Source: Flavobacterium amniphilum (lineage in GTDB: Bacteria; Bacteroidota; Bacteroidia; Flavobacteriales; Flavobacteriaceae). Taken from it: a stretch of 64,000 bases of DNA. Positions 55,151-62,992 of this stretch are shown in pieces. The DNA is taken from positions 186,001 to 250,000 of the forward strand of contig NZ_JAMLJL010000002.1 in assembly GCF_023634845.1 (NCBI RefSeq). The letters run 5' to 3'. The first letter of the stretch is position 1. Every line of letters starts with the position of its first letter. The notes beneath the pieces were generated by a model. It was not told where the DNA came from. It saw only the letters and a program-made list of their open reading frames with translations, and made no database searches. The translations under genes were made by a program, and so were the position numbers.

Positions 55151-55874
55151 GGTCACTTTGATAGGCATACTCTTCAGTATTTTTCATTTTCGGAATTTCT
55201 TCTTTCAGTACTGCAACCAATTGGTTCACATACGTTTGAATCACTTCCATGTTGGTTTCTGGTTCACGCAACAGAAACGGTTTCAGCTCCGGAAAAAATG
55301 CCATGATTTCTTTTTTGGTGTACAATTCGGTTCCGGATGCCAAAGCTAAAGTTTGTCCTAATTGGAACGCCATCATCTTTTTTAAACCGGTTGCATCGGT
55401 TCCTTTTCCGAAATCATTCAGTTGCAGTAAATTAATTTCAGCCAGTGTTTTAACTTTCAAATGGACATCTCCTTTCAGAGCTGCTTTCACGACGGTACGG
55501 AATTCGGTTTTGGAAACAAAAGACAGCAACATGCGAAGCGAACGGATCAATTTCAGATGTACGTCCCTTTTCAATGTCTTTGTAATTTCATTCCCGAAAT
55601 CCTGATGATGAAGATCATACGTGGCCAGCACCGAATTATTCAATTCATCGGCCGTTCCTTTATACACGCTAACAATGCATCCGTTGGAACAAACCGCAAG
55701 GTTCGCATTGATTACTTTATCCTGGTATTCTTCCGCCAGTTGTTCTTTTAAGGAATTGCTGAGCGTCAGTTTTTCCAGAATGGTTTCCGGCATCGCATCA
55801 ATCAGGAACACCACATCATAATCAACTGAATCGGCCGAACCAAAAAAAAGGTATGTTACGTTAGTATTTTTCAT
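55140..55874 (-). CDS. Nucleotidyltransferase-like protein A
   Basis: The 244-residue product has G12-S13, then D15, D18 and D20 in FGSADSVDYDVVFLID, a compact form of the polymerase-beta-fold GS...DxD signature. It is paralogous to the product of 55861-56628, with the same motif at the same positions, a shared ATYDLHHQ-like segment and similar length. Its start overlaps that gene's end by 14 nt. RNA-repair operons commonly include nucleotidyltransferases of uncertain substrate beside ligases. The spacing between GS and DxD is shorter than in RlaP, so this may be a distinct branch. Confidence 0.75.
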   Translation of the reverse strand: MKNTNVTYLFFGSADSVDYDVVFLIDAMPETILEKLTLSNSLKEQLAEEYQDKVINANLAVCSNGCIVSVYKGTADELNNSVLATYDLHHQDFGNEITKTLKRDVHLKLIRSLRMLLSFVSKTEFRTVVKAALKGDVHLKVKTLAEINLLQLNDFGKGTDATGLKKMMAFQLGQTLALASGTELYTKKEIMAFFPELKPFLLREPETNMEVIQTYVNQLVAVLKEEIPKMKNTEEYAYQSDRVN

Positions 55875-56628
55875 TCAGCATATCGATTACTTCATTATTG
55901 CAATACAATTTTCCGTTTTCAGAACGGTAGGAACCTAATTTTTCAATTACAGCCAACCATTCAGCAATCCGTTTTTGAATGTTTTGTTTATCAACATCAC
56001 CAATAGCTTCCCGGTAAATAAACGGATGCATTTCAGGCCAATAAGCCACCGCATCGGTTTTGGTATAAATTTCAATTCCATCACGTATCAAAGCCATATT
56101 CTGGACCACATAAAAAGCAATTATTTTCCAGATATCACTGTCATTTGCATTTTTTTGGTTGAAATGATCCAGAAGCATGAAATCAATTTTCCGGATCACA
56201 GTGATCTTATCGTTAAAATCATGAATCCCTTTTAAAACCGGTTTGATTTCTTTCCGGTAATCCGTCCGCGTCAGGAAAGTGAGCACTGTTCTCACCGCTT
56301 TATAAACCGAAAGTGTTTTGTTTCTTTTTTGCAACCGGTCAATTGGCAACGGAAATAATTGTTCATGCAAATGATACGTTTGGAACAAAGCATTGTTCAG
56401 GGAATCGATCCATGATTTGGTGTAAATCGTATCCACCATTATACCTTCTTCAATAACCGCCAGTGTTGCATTCCAGTCGAAGTTATAAGTTTGCTGCAAA
56501 CTCAGGACAAACCTTTTGCGTTCTTCCTGTGTGGAAGGCATTTCCTCTTTCGGAATAACAATAATCACATCTTTATCCGTAGAATCAGATGAACCATAAA
56601 AATAATAAGGATATGGTATTGCATTCAT
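55861..56628 (-). CDS. Nucleotidyltransferase-like protein B
   Basis: The 255-residue product has G12-S13, D15, D18 and D20 in YGSSDSTDKDVIIVIP, the same layout as protein A. Downstream helices include LSVYKAVRTVLTFLTRTDYR, matching LKLIRSLRMLLSFVSKTEFR in A. A heterodimer is plausible because the two genes overlap. A palindrome promoter (56642-56682) lies 14 nt before its start and probably drives both genes. Confidence 0.75.
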   Translation of the reverse strand: MNAIPYPYYFYGSSDSTDKDVIIVIPKEEMPSTQEERKRFVLSLQQTYNFDWNATLAVIEEGIMVDTIYTKSWIDSLNNALFQTYHLHEQLFPLPIDRLQKRNKTLSVYKAVRTVLTFLTRTDYRKEIKPVLKGIHDFNDKITVIRKIDFMLLDHFNQKNANDSDIWKIIAFYVVQNMALIRDGIEIYTKTDAVAYWPEMHPFIYREAIGDVDKQNIQKRIAEWLAVIEKLGSYRSENGKLYCNNEVIDMLNEKY

Positions 56629-56641
56629 TTTGTTTCATTTA

Positions 56642-56682
56642 GAAGACAAAATTGAAATGTGCCTGCGCAATTATTTTTCGCA
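56642..56682 (-). promoter_or_regulatory. RNA-repair palindrome site 4 with -7 box
   Basis: On the minus strand TGCGAAAAATAATTGCGCA is followed by 13 nt and TTTG in CAATTTTG. The next ATG (56628) starts nucleotidyltransferase-like protein B. It lies just after the stop of the C39 peptidase gene. Confidence 0.78.
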
Positions 56683-56683
56683 G

Positions 56684-57211
56684 TTATTTTTTGGCTTCAA
56701 GTAACAAAGCGACACCATACGGTTTAAACTGTCCGGTTTCACACCATTCCTTACGAATTGTTTTCTCATCGTGTTTCACGAGTCCGACAGCCGGGTCGGC
56801 GACATAAAATGTATTTCCTTCGATAGCATAGAGCACAACAAAATGATTATCATTCCAATGCAACATTGCCGGCAACGGTGCTTCCCTCAATTCTTTGATT
56901 TTCAGTTTAACCCCAAGAGTCCTGAATCCGAAATGCTCGGCGGCTTCACTTAAATCAAACAGATTTGTCCCTTCCGCTTTATCCAGTTTTGCAACCGTAT
57001 TGATAGAATCCCTCGGAATCTTTTTGCCGTAATATTCAAAAATCATCTGCAGGCAGGTTGGTCCGCATTCGGGTGCATTGCTTTGCAGATGAAAAGGAAA
57101 ATCACCGTTTGGTTTTTTACCATTATAGAATTTGGCACCAATACTAAATCCGCTGATCAAAATCAGGTAAATAATATTTTTCACGATAAATCCTTTATTA
57201 AAAATTCCCAT
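56684..57211 (-). CDS. Stand-alone C39-type cysteine peptidase
   Basis: The 175-residue product has an N-terminal membrane helix (about residues 11-27) and a C39 peptidase fold: APECGPTCLQMIF with catalytic C49, LHWNDNHFVVLYA with the catalytic His, and VADPAVG with the Asp. C39 enzymes cut double-glycine leaders and are usually fused to ABC transporters; here it stands alone. The start overlaps the kinase-phosphatase gene by 14 nt, so it belongs to the Hen1 operon. Its link to RNA repair is unclear. The double-glycine peptide at 23204 is a conceivable substrate, but 33 kb away. Confidence 0.88.
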   Translation of the reverse strand: MGIFNKGFIVKNIIYLILISGFSIGAKFYNGKKPNGDFPFHLQSNAPECGPTCLQMIFEYYGKKIPRDSINTVAKLDKAEGTNLFDLSEAAEHFGFRTLGVKLKIKELREAPLPAMLHWNDNHFVVLYAIEGNTFYVADPAVGLVKHDEKTIRKEWCETGQFKPYGVALLLEAKK

Positions 57212-58100
57212 AATACACCTGAAAACAAGGCAGTTTTAAATCGTTACGCCACATATCCACCACTTGGTTACGGTCATCGAGAATGAATTCGATCTGGTAT
57301 TTTCCGCCAATTTCCGCGTCGAAGATTTCCCTTTTGATAATGCTGTCTTTTCGGCTGTCACCGGTAGCACGCATCAGCAATGCGTCATATCCGATGTTGT
57401 ACTGTTCCAGGAAACGCAGCGTTGGTTCACGGTGTTTCTCTTCACGTCCCGACAGTAAAATAATGGCAAACCCGAGATCTTTGTAATTTTTCAAAACATT
57501 CGCCACGGGTTCGTTCAGTAAATCCTTATCGCAGTTGGCCGCATCAAAAGGATTTCGTCCGTTCATTAAAGCCAGCGTTCCGTCAAGATCACAAATCAAA
57601 GCCTTCGGCAATTGTGCATCCTGCTCGGCATATTCAAGATCTTTTCTTCTGATTCTTTTCACCGGCTGGAAATCGAAATTATTCTTCAGACTCTGCAATT
57701 GGTGGTACATCGCATCAATCACCTTCTTCGGGACATTACGGTCACGTTTGGCATTACGTTCGTACAATTCTTCCAATGGCAGATCGAACAGTTTGAATTC
57801 TATATCCGCCAGTTCCTGATACTCACCGATATTATTTTTGATGTATTCCTTTTTTGTATTACAACTGTCCAATACGACGTTCCATCCACTGGAAAGCAAA
57901 GCCTTCACTTGTTCGTATACCATTTTCGAAATCATTTTTTCTGCCTCAGGCTCCATCGCTTCCTGAAATTGTGAAAAACGGATTTCATCACGGCTGATAC
58001 GGAATGTTTTCGGTTCCGATTTTACGATCCATTCGGCATATGTACTTTTCCCCGAAGCCGGGCAACCTATCAATATTGTCAGTTTGGGTGTCTTTTTCAT
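57198..58100 (-). CDS. T4 Pnkp-type polynucleotide 5'-kinase/3'-phosphatase
   Basis: The 300-residue product has the size and order of phage T4 polynucleotide kinase: an N-terminal kinase with P-loop GCPASGKST (12-20) and RISRDEIR, and a C-terminal DxDxT phosphatase with D171-L-D173-G-T, LLSGREEKHR and DDRNQVVDMWR. It converts 2',3'-cyclic phosphate or 3'-phosphate and 5'-OH ends into 3'-OH and 5'-phosphate, ready for ligation. It starts 8 nt after the ligase gene and overlaps the C39 gene. Confidence 0.95.
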   Translation of the reverse strand: MKKTPKLTILIGCPASGKSTYAEWIVKSEPKTFRISRDEIRFSQFQEAMEPEAEKMISKMVYEQVKALLSSGWNVVLDSCNTKKEYIKNNIGEYQELADIEFKLFDLPLEELYERNAKRDRNVPKKVIDAMYHQLQSLKNNFDFQPVKRIRRKDLEYAEQDAQLPKALICDLDGTLALMNGRNPFDAANCDKDLLNEPVANVLKNYKDLGFAIILLSGREEKHREPTLRFLEQYNIGYDALLMRATGDSRKDSIIKREIFDAEIGGKYQIEFILDDRNQVVDMWRNDLKLPCFQVYYGNF

Positions 58101-58108
58101 TTTTCTTA

Positions 58109-59293
58109 TTATAATCTTGGATCCAATTTCTTCTCTATCTCTTCATTATTAATCCGCTTCAAAAGTAAGAGTTTCATTAGATAATTTTCTTCATTTAAAT
58201 TTTTATAGGGAATTTCCAGCATCTGACGGTTGATTTCCCAGTCATTGATGGATTGCTCCAGTTTCTTTTTGATATTCCGTTTGTCCAGATAATGCTCAAA
58301 ATTCGTATCAAAATTAACACCGTAAATCATCGTCAGGTATTTGTTGTTCCTGATTTTGAAACAAGGCGGCAAACCTTTCACATAACTTTTCACGGTTTTA
58401 ATCATGATCCCTTCCTCGTTTTGCGCGGTAAGCATTTCCATGAAAGCTTTGATTTTATTTACCTCATCTTCTTCATTTTCAGGAGTGAATCGCAAATGCA
58501 AAAAAGCATCATCATTAACGGAAGCATAGGTTAAATTAGAATTTGGAATCACTTCTTTACCTGAATCATAAACGATCTTCAGGATGTTGAACGGCTTGAA
58601 ATGGATTTCCCCTTCCCCACCGAAAATTTCAATCTGTTCCCTGAAAATATCCAGTGACTTCGCCTGTGTTTCCAAATCATACAACTTGAATTGTCCCAAT
58701 GCTTCATATTGTCTGACGATATGGGATTTGTGTTTCGATTTGAATTCTTTACCGGAAAGATTCTTTTTATCATCCACATAAGCTGTATAATCTGCTTTTT
58801 GTTTCACTCTGCTGATTTTCGCATACAAATCACTATTCTGCAAATAAGCATTGTGGGTGTCCAACGCTTCATAATAAGCACAATATTCCTTTTCGATCAG
58901 ATTGCCTCCCATAATTTTCCAGGGAAGCATTTCCGAAGCGATGATCATGGCATCGAAACCGGGATGCATTTCCAGCATTTTCTGATGGAGACCAACGATA
59001 CTTTTTTGGGCAGCTTCGGTATCGATATGTTCTATCCGGTAACCGTTTCTCGAAACAAAATAGGTTTCCTCCAATTTGTTTTTCAGGTAAATGGTACAAT
59101 AGGACCCCATGTATTTCTTTTGGACAACCAATTCGGTTTCGCCACGGCTCAGGAAATAGTTCACGGCCTGACGGATACTTTCAATTTCATTGTCCGGCAG
59201 ATATTTCGGAGCCGGTGAAATCGTAGGTGAAAATTCATTGACTTTATTTTTACAAAACCATTCAATCCGGTTTTTTACTCTTAGCTCTAACAT
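58109..59293 (-). CDS. Pnkp-type RNA ligase domain as a separate protein
   Basis: The 394-residue product has VVQKKYMGSYCTIYL with the nucleotide-binding Lys K60 in KYMGS, FVSRNGYR (motif Ia), EGIMIK at 294-299 (motif IV), and FKIRNNKYLTMIYG at 312-325 (motif V). KxMGS and the KxR-x-x-x-YL-x-x-IYG block are features of the ligase module of bacterial Pnkp, normally fused behind kinase and phosphatase modules. Here it is a free protein encoded between the Hen1-type methylase (12 nt) and the T4-type kinase-phosphatase (8 nt), so Pnkp is split. A second ligase, Rnl1-like, sits in the same locus. Confidence 0.88.
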   Translation of the reverse strand: MLELRVKNRIEWFCKNKVNEFSPTISPAPKYLPDNEIESIRQAVNYFLSRGETELVVQKKYMGSYCTIYLKNKLEETYFVSRNGYRIEHIDTEAAQKSIVGLHQKMLEMHPGFDAMIIASEMLPWKIMGGNLIEKEYCAYYEALDTHNAYLQNSDLYAKISRVKQKADYTAYVDDKKNLSGKEFKSKHKSHIVRQYEALGQFKLYDLETQAKSLDIFREQIEIFGGEGEIHFKPFNILKIVYDSGKEVIPNSNLTYASVNDDAFLHLRFTPENEEDEVNKIKAFMEMLTAQNEEGIMIKTVKSYVKGLPPCFKIRNNKYLTMIYGVNFDTNFEHYLDKRNIKKKLEQSINDWEINRQMLEIPYKNLNEENYLMKLLLLKRINNEEIEKKLDPRL

Positions 59294-59305
59294 TTCTTTC
59301 TCTTT

Positions 59306-60583
59306 TTAATTGGCATAAACAATCATGGCACTCGTTGGATGAACTCCGTTGACACAATCCCCGATTCCCGAATATTCCATCCGGTTAGGGAAAATTTCGC
59401 CGACAAAAGTGACAAACTCTTCCCTATTGAATTCAAAATCATGGTCGTCATGGCGAAATTCTTCGGTCATTTCATAGTTCACGTTGAAATCGGAATTGGG
59501 TGTTGTAATGAACAATTGTGTGAACGATACATTCTCTTTGATCCAAACCAATAGTTTTTTAGCTTCTTCCAATGTATTATGCTCGATTACTTCACTCAAA
59601 ATCACCTGTCCGCTAAATCCTTTCAGGCTGTCCACATCCGAAACCCAGTTCAGGTTATCCACACGCTCGATTTCCATGATCTTATTGGCCGTTGCTTCAT
59701 AATCAACTTCGTCATATGCCCAGTAATCATTCCGGTAGCCTTTTTTCATCAGGGATCTGAAGTACTGCATTTCCCCGCAGCCAAAATCCAGCACCGGTTC
59801 GTCATGACTGATTTTATCACAGATGAATTCCTTACGTGACTGGTGCGTATCGGTGAACAAAAACTGTATTCTATTATCGAAGTACGCTTCCAGTTGGGGC
59901 TTGAACTGTTCAAACTGTTTGGGTGAACGCATCAGCCTTTTAATAAACAGATAGTACACAAAATACGGTACGTTTTTGATGTTCGTCAGATTCGTTACGT
60001 GTTTCTGGATGAAATAATCATCTATGAAGGTATGCACCGAATATTTATTGGTAAAATGGCAGAACAAAGCCACCAGTGAAAACTTTTGAAACGCTTCCCG
60101 TACCGAATTCCCTTCTACAAACAGTGTATAATTATTTCCTCTTTTGGGAGTCAGTGTGATTCCGTCGATATACTTTGACAACAAGAAGTTTCCGTTCTTA
60201 TACCATCCGGAATCCAGAAAGAATGTGGGTACTTCAATTGTTGCAGGAACAGTATCCACATCAGCATAGGTTTTATCCAGCCAGGAAATTACGGTCGCAT
60301 TCAATTGTGTATTTTCTTTATACAAATGGTTGAAAAATTCGGTACCGATGTTCAAAGCCAGCAGCGGACTGCAGTAACTCTGGTAATCGATTGGATTTCC
60401 TTCTTCGGGCATGTAACTGTGCTTGGTATCCTGAAACACACAGTGGTATTCATTTGCACTGACACAGTTACCAATTAACACGCCGTCTTTCAGGGATGTG
60501 CAGTACAAACCTTCGTCGGTATTTGGGTTCTTGTGTAATATATCCAAAAAGTAAGGATTTTTGGACTTCAAAATCAGTATCAT
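59306..60583 (-). CDS. hen1: Hen1-type RNA 3'-terminal 2'-O-methyltransferase
   Basis: The 425-residue product has a unique N-terminal half and a C-terminal methyltransferase: VLDFGCG (264-270, SAM motif I), EVIEH (331-335), TPNSDFNVNY and FRHDDHDFEFNREEF (377-390). E-x-x-E-H plus the later His is the metal site of Hen1 enzymes that methylate the 2'-OH of the 3'-end before sealing, so the repaired RNA resists the same cut. It starts the operon ligase, kinase-phosphatase, C39 peptidase. Two palindrome sites lie upstream. Confidence 0.92.
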   Translation of the reverse strand: MILILKSKNPYFLDILHKNPNTDEGLYCTSLKDGVLIGNCVSANEYHCVFQDTKHSYMPEEGNPIDYQSYCSPLLALNIGTEFFNHLYKENTQLNATVISWLDKTYADVDTVPATIEVPTFFLDSGWYKNGNFLLSKYIDGITLTPKRGNNYTLFVEGNSVREAFQKFSLVALFCHFTNKYSVHTFIDDYFIQKHVTNLTNIKNVPYFVYYLFIKRLMRSPKQFEQFKPQLEAYFDNRIQFLFTDTHQSRKEFICDKISHDEPVLDFGCGEMQYFRSLMKKGYRNDYWAYDEVDYEATANKIMEIERVDNLNWVSDVDSLKGFSGQVILSEVIEHNTLEEAKKLLVWIKENVSFTQLFITTPNSDFNVNYEMTEEFRHDDHDFEFNREEFVTFVGEIFPNRMEYSGIGDCVNGVHPTSAMIVYAN

Positions 60584-60600
60584 ATCTTCTTAATTAATTT

Positions 60601-60641
60601 CTTTGACAAATGTCTTATGCCGTTGCGCAATTATTTTGCGT
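60601..60641 (-). promoter_or_regulatory. RNA-repair palindrome site 5 with -7 box
   Basis: On the minus strand ACGCAAAATAATTGCGCA is followed by 13 nt and TTTG in GACATTTG. It lies 18 nt before the Hen1 start and is its likely promoter. Confidence 0.78.
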
Positions 60642-60717
60642 GGTTGTTTTTTTGTTTTTAAGTGTTGGTTATGAAGAGGGAAAACAGAATCTGTCACATC
60701 TTCATCAATTTTATATT

Positions 60718-60756
60718 GCAAAGATGTCCAACAGTGTACGCAGTTATTATACGCAC
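60718..60756 (-). promoter_or_regulatory. RNA-repair palindrome site 6 with -7 box
   Basis: On the minus strand TGCGTATAATAACTGCGTA is followed by 14 nt and TTTG in CATCTTTG. It begins at the stop codon of the 60757 gene and is the less perfect of two tandem sites upstream of Hen1. Confidence 0.6.
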
Positions 60757-62184
60757 TTACATAAATATATATTCTGTAAAAGATAATCCGTCCATGAAAA
60801 ACTTGTCAGCTGATTTAATTTGAATTCCTTTGGCTGTTTCAGAGAAAACCAGTTTCATGGGTTTGAATTCAAAATGAAGCGGAACCGTTGTTGCCGAGTT
60901 GGCATGCGGAACTTTAAAACGCGGAAATTGTGGGTATAAATCCGGAGCAGTACTAACCCTGCTTAATTCTTTCCCAAAATAAAAATGCGTCAAAAAGCGT
61001 TTGTCCATTGTAAAACTGCTATATCTTTTTATATAATAAGCAAACGGAGCTTCGGTTTTCATTCCTTGTTTACTGTATAAAAGAAAGAAATCAACATCGA
61101 AAAAAACAACCATATCATAGCCGGTTTTATTTTCTATCCTGATTATATTATCTGTCTTCGGAGTTTCATACTGTCCCGAAAAAAAATTATATCCGGTTTG
61201 TAGCGTATCTTTAAACTCTTCGGTAAACTTAATTTCTTTTTGGACCGGCTGGTATAAACTTCTGTAAAACGAACTGCTTTCATTCAGCTTTGTATTCATC
61301 TTCCCATTTATCGTTTCATTCATTCTTTCCACAACTGTACTGTTCATTTTCTCAGTGCTGTTTGTTTTTCCATCATTCACAAGAAAAATAAAAATCAATA
61401 TTACGGCAATAATACACCCCAATAAGGTTCCCATAAATTTAAAATCCTTCAATACCCTGTTACGTTCACGGATTTCCTTGGGGTCTGTCGGATGGTCAAA
61501 TAAATAAAAGAATCCTTTAAACATGGTTTCGAAGAAAAAAACAATACCAGGTTTACTGATATGGTCAATCGTTACATTCATGATTTCCCACTGCTTCTCC
61601 CTGATTTGTCCCACTTTTTTATTCAGTTCAAGATCTCCAAGATCTATTACTAAATCTACTAAAGCATCAAATTCGGGTGTGTTACCCTGAATGCTTCCTT
61701 CATTGATTCCATTGTAAAATTGGTTCAGTTTACCGTCAACCCTATTGAGCATACTGTCCCGAACCGACCTCGGCAATACTGTTCTAAATTTTAAAATTGC
61801 ATTGAACTGGAAGAATTCATTTTCCTTTATTTTTTCTGCCACAAAGTGATTCAGGGCATCCGACAGCAGTAAGTCGGTATCCCGGTATAATTCGGCAAAA
61901 TCATAAATGTTATAATCCGGTTCAGGATAGTTTTTCAGATAATCCATCTTCCCGACGGCAATTCCGTAAAAATCTTCATGCGCATCCAAAAACTGTATGA
62001 TGGCACTTTTATTCCTGAGTCTTTCAATCAATAAGGTTACATCATTTGTGTTAAAAGCATCATTCTGCAACCGGAGTTCCATTTTAAGCATTTTTTCGGC
62101 TCTGATAATATCCTCATTATCAAACTCAAAAAGTCTTTTGCCATTTGACTTCTTCAGGTACTCATAACATTTAATAAAACTCAT
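60757..62184 (-). CDS. Membrane-anchored protein between Y-RNA array and Hen1 operon
   Basis: The 475-residue product has a cytoplasmic helical N-terminal part of about 250 residues, one membrane helix (MGTLLGCIIAVILIFIFLV), a Ser/Asn-rich MNSTVVERMNETINGKMN-like coil, and a C-terminal domain with NKTGYDMVVFFDVDFFLLY. No family recognised. It lies downstream of the Y-RNA-like genes and upstream of Hen1 on the same strand. Scaffold or membrane proteins occur in some RNA-repair operons, so it may anchor the complex; that is inference. Confidence 0.7.
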   Translation of the reverse strand: MSFIKCYEYLKKSNGKRLFEFDNEDIIRAEKMLKMELRLQNDAFNTNDVTLLIERLRNKSAIIQFLDAHEDFYGIAVGKMDYLKNYPEPDYNIYDFAELYRDTDLLLSDALNHFVAEKIKENEFFQFNAILKFRTVLPRSVRDSMLNRVDGKLNQFYNGINEGSIQGNTPEFDALVDLVIDLGDLELNKKVGQIREKQWEIMNVTIDHISKPGIVFFFETMFKGFFYLFDHPTDPKEIRERNRVLKDFKFMGTLLGCIIAVILIFIFLVNDGKTNSTEKMNSTVVERMNETINGKMNTKLNESSSFYRSLYQPVQKEIKFTEEFKDTLQTGYNFFSGQYETPKTDNIIRIENKTGYDMVVFFDVDFFLLYSKQGMKTEAPFAYYIKRYSSFTMDKRFLTHFYFGKELSRVSTAPDLYPQFPRFKVPHANSATTVPLHFEFKPMKLVFSETAKGIQIKSADKFFMDGLSFTEYIFM

Positions 62185-62287
62185 TTCCGGTAAATATTAG
62201 CTTAAAATTAAAACGGTTCTTACAATATTAAACAAATATTATAAGAACCGATAATTGAACAATACAATTGTTTCTTTAAAAAATTAA

Positions 62288-62356
62288 AAAGAGGCAATAA
62301 TGATAAACAGCTGGGCTAAGTTTTGATCGAAGTAACTGTTTAAAACGGCACTCTTT
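62288..62356 (-). ncRNA. Y-RNA-like gene E (short form)
   Basis: On the minus strand: outer stem AAAGAG/CTCTTT, 5' internal TGCCGTTT, inner stem TAAACAG/CTGTTTA, loop opening TTACTTCG, and a 3' internal strand ATTATTGC. The 69-nt unit has a loop of about 25 nt and no tRNA-like arms, so it would be a minimal Y RNA of Ro-binding stem only. It is the last of five tandem units. Confidence 0.72.
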
Positions 62357-62358
62357 GG

Positions 62359-62431
62359 TATAAGAGCAATAATTCAGTGGAGCTTGTTATCAATTTTGGT
62401 ACGAAGTAACTCCATTGCACGGCATCTTATA
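62359..62431 (-). ncRNA. Y-RNA-like gene D (short form)
   Basis: On the minus strand: outer stem TATAAGA/TCTTATA, 5' internal TGCCGT, inner stem TGGAG/CTCCA extended by CA/TG across one mismatch, loop opening TTACTTCG, and a 3' internal strand ATTATTGC. The 73-nt unit has no tRNA-like arms. It begins 3 nt after unit E in plus-strand coordinates. Confidence 0.75.
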
Positions 62432-62436
62432 TATTT

Positions 62437-62566
62437 GAAGAAGTAAAAAACGTAAAGTGTATTTTTAACCGGGGCATCTCGTTGCCGGAATCGAACCGGA
62501 CAGTCATGCCAATTTTACGATTCCCCTTTACATTGGACGAAGTAACACTTCACTACGACATTCTTC
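62437..62566 (-). ncRNA. Y-RNA-like gene C (with T-arm module)
   Basis: On the minus strand: outer stem GAAGAA/TTCTTC, 5' internal TGTCGTA, inner stem GTGAAGTGT/ACACTTTAC (9 bp with one G-U), then TACTTCG. The apical part has a CCAAT/ATTGG hairpin and a GGCAT/ATGCC stem enclosing a T-arm-like hairpin CCGG-TTCGATT-CCGG. No clear D-arm. The small basic-protein frame at 62528 overlaps its 5' end. Confidence 0.78.
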
Positions 62567-62788
62567 TTTTTCTTTCCATTGTTTGTTTCTGAATTTCTTC
62601 CAGTTACGCTGGCGGTTGCTTAGTGTTGAATTTGTGGTTTCCCATCCGTGTGGAAAACACCGGCTGCATCCCTGCAAATCACCGTAGCGTATTCTTGAAA
62701 TTTGTATGTTAGACATTTTTGAAGGAAAATTAATCCCTCCGATTTCATTTTTTCCCAGTGCTTTATAAAAGCGTTTAAATTTTCTCAT
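62528..62788 (-). CDS. Small basic CxxC protein among Y-RNA genes
   Basis: The 86-residue frame starts MRKFKRFYKALGKNEIGGIN, contains GCSRCFPHGWET and a basic NRQRNWKKFRNKQWK stretch. The composition looks like a nucleic acid-binding small protein with a possible CxxC metal or turn motif. Its last 13 codons run into the 5' strand of Y-RNA-like unit C, so either the C-terminus or the RNA boundary is imprecise. No family recognised with confidence. Confidence 0.5.
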   Translation of the reverse strand: MRKFKRFYKALGKNEIGGINFPSKMSNIQISRIRYGDLQGCSRCFPHGWETTNSTLSNRQRNWKKFRNKQWKEKEECRSEVLLRPM

Positions 62789-62864
62789 GATGTTTCTATT
62801 GAATTATACCTCAATAGAATGCACCTTTTCGTGTTGTTTTATAATTTTTCATATTCTTTAAAAT

Positions 62865-62987
62865 TAATCAGGGCAACAAGTTAAAAAAGAGACTCTTCCG
62901 TAGTCTTACCATTAGACGATACACCAGGAATCGAACCAGGATTGACGGTCCTTAAACGAAGTAACTCTTCTTTACGGCACCTGATTA
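62865..62987 (-). ncRNA. Y-RNA-like gene B (with D- and T-arm)
   Basis: On the minus strand: outer stem TAATCAGG/CCTGATTA (8 bp), 5' internal TGCCGT, inner stem AAAGAAGAG/CTCTTTTTT (9 bp with one G-U), loop opening TTACTTCG, and a tRNA-like apical part. That part has CCGT/ACGG as the anticodon-stem equivalent, T-arm CCTGG-TTCGATT-CCTGG (one U-U), then D-arm GTCT-AATGGTA-AGAC. The T-arm comes before the D-arm, a permuted order. There is almost no acceptor stem between them. Confidence 0.82.
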
Positions 62988-62992
62988 TTATA

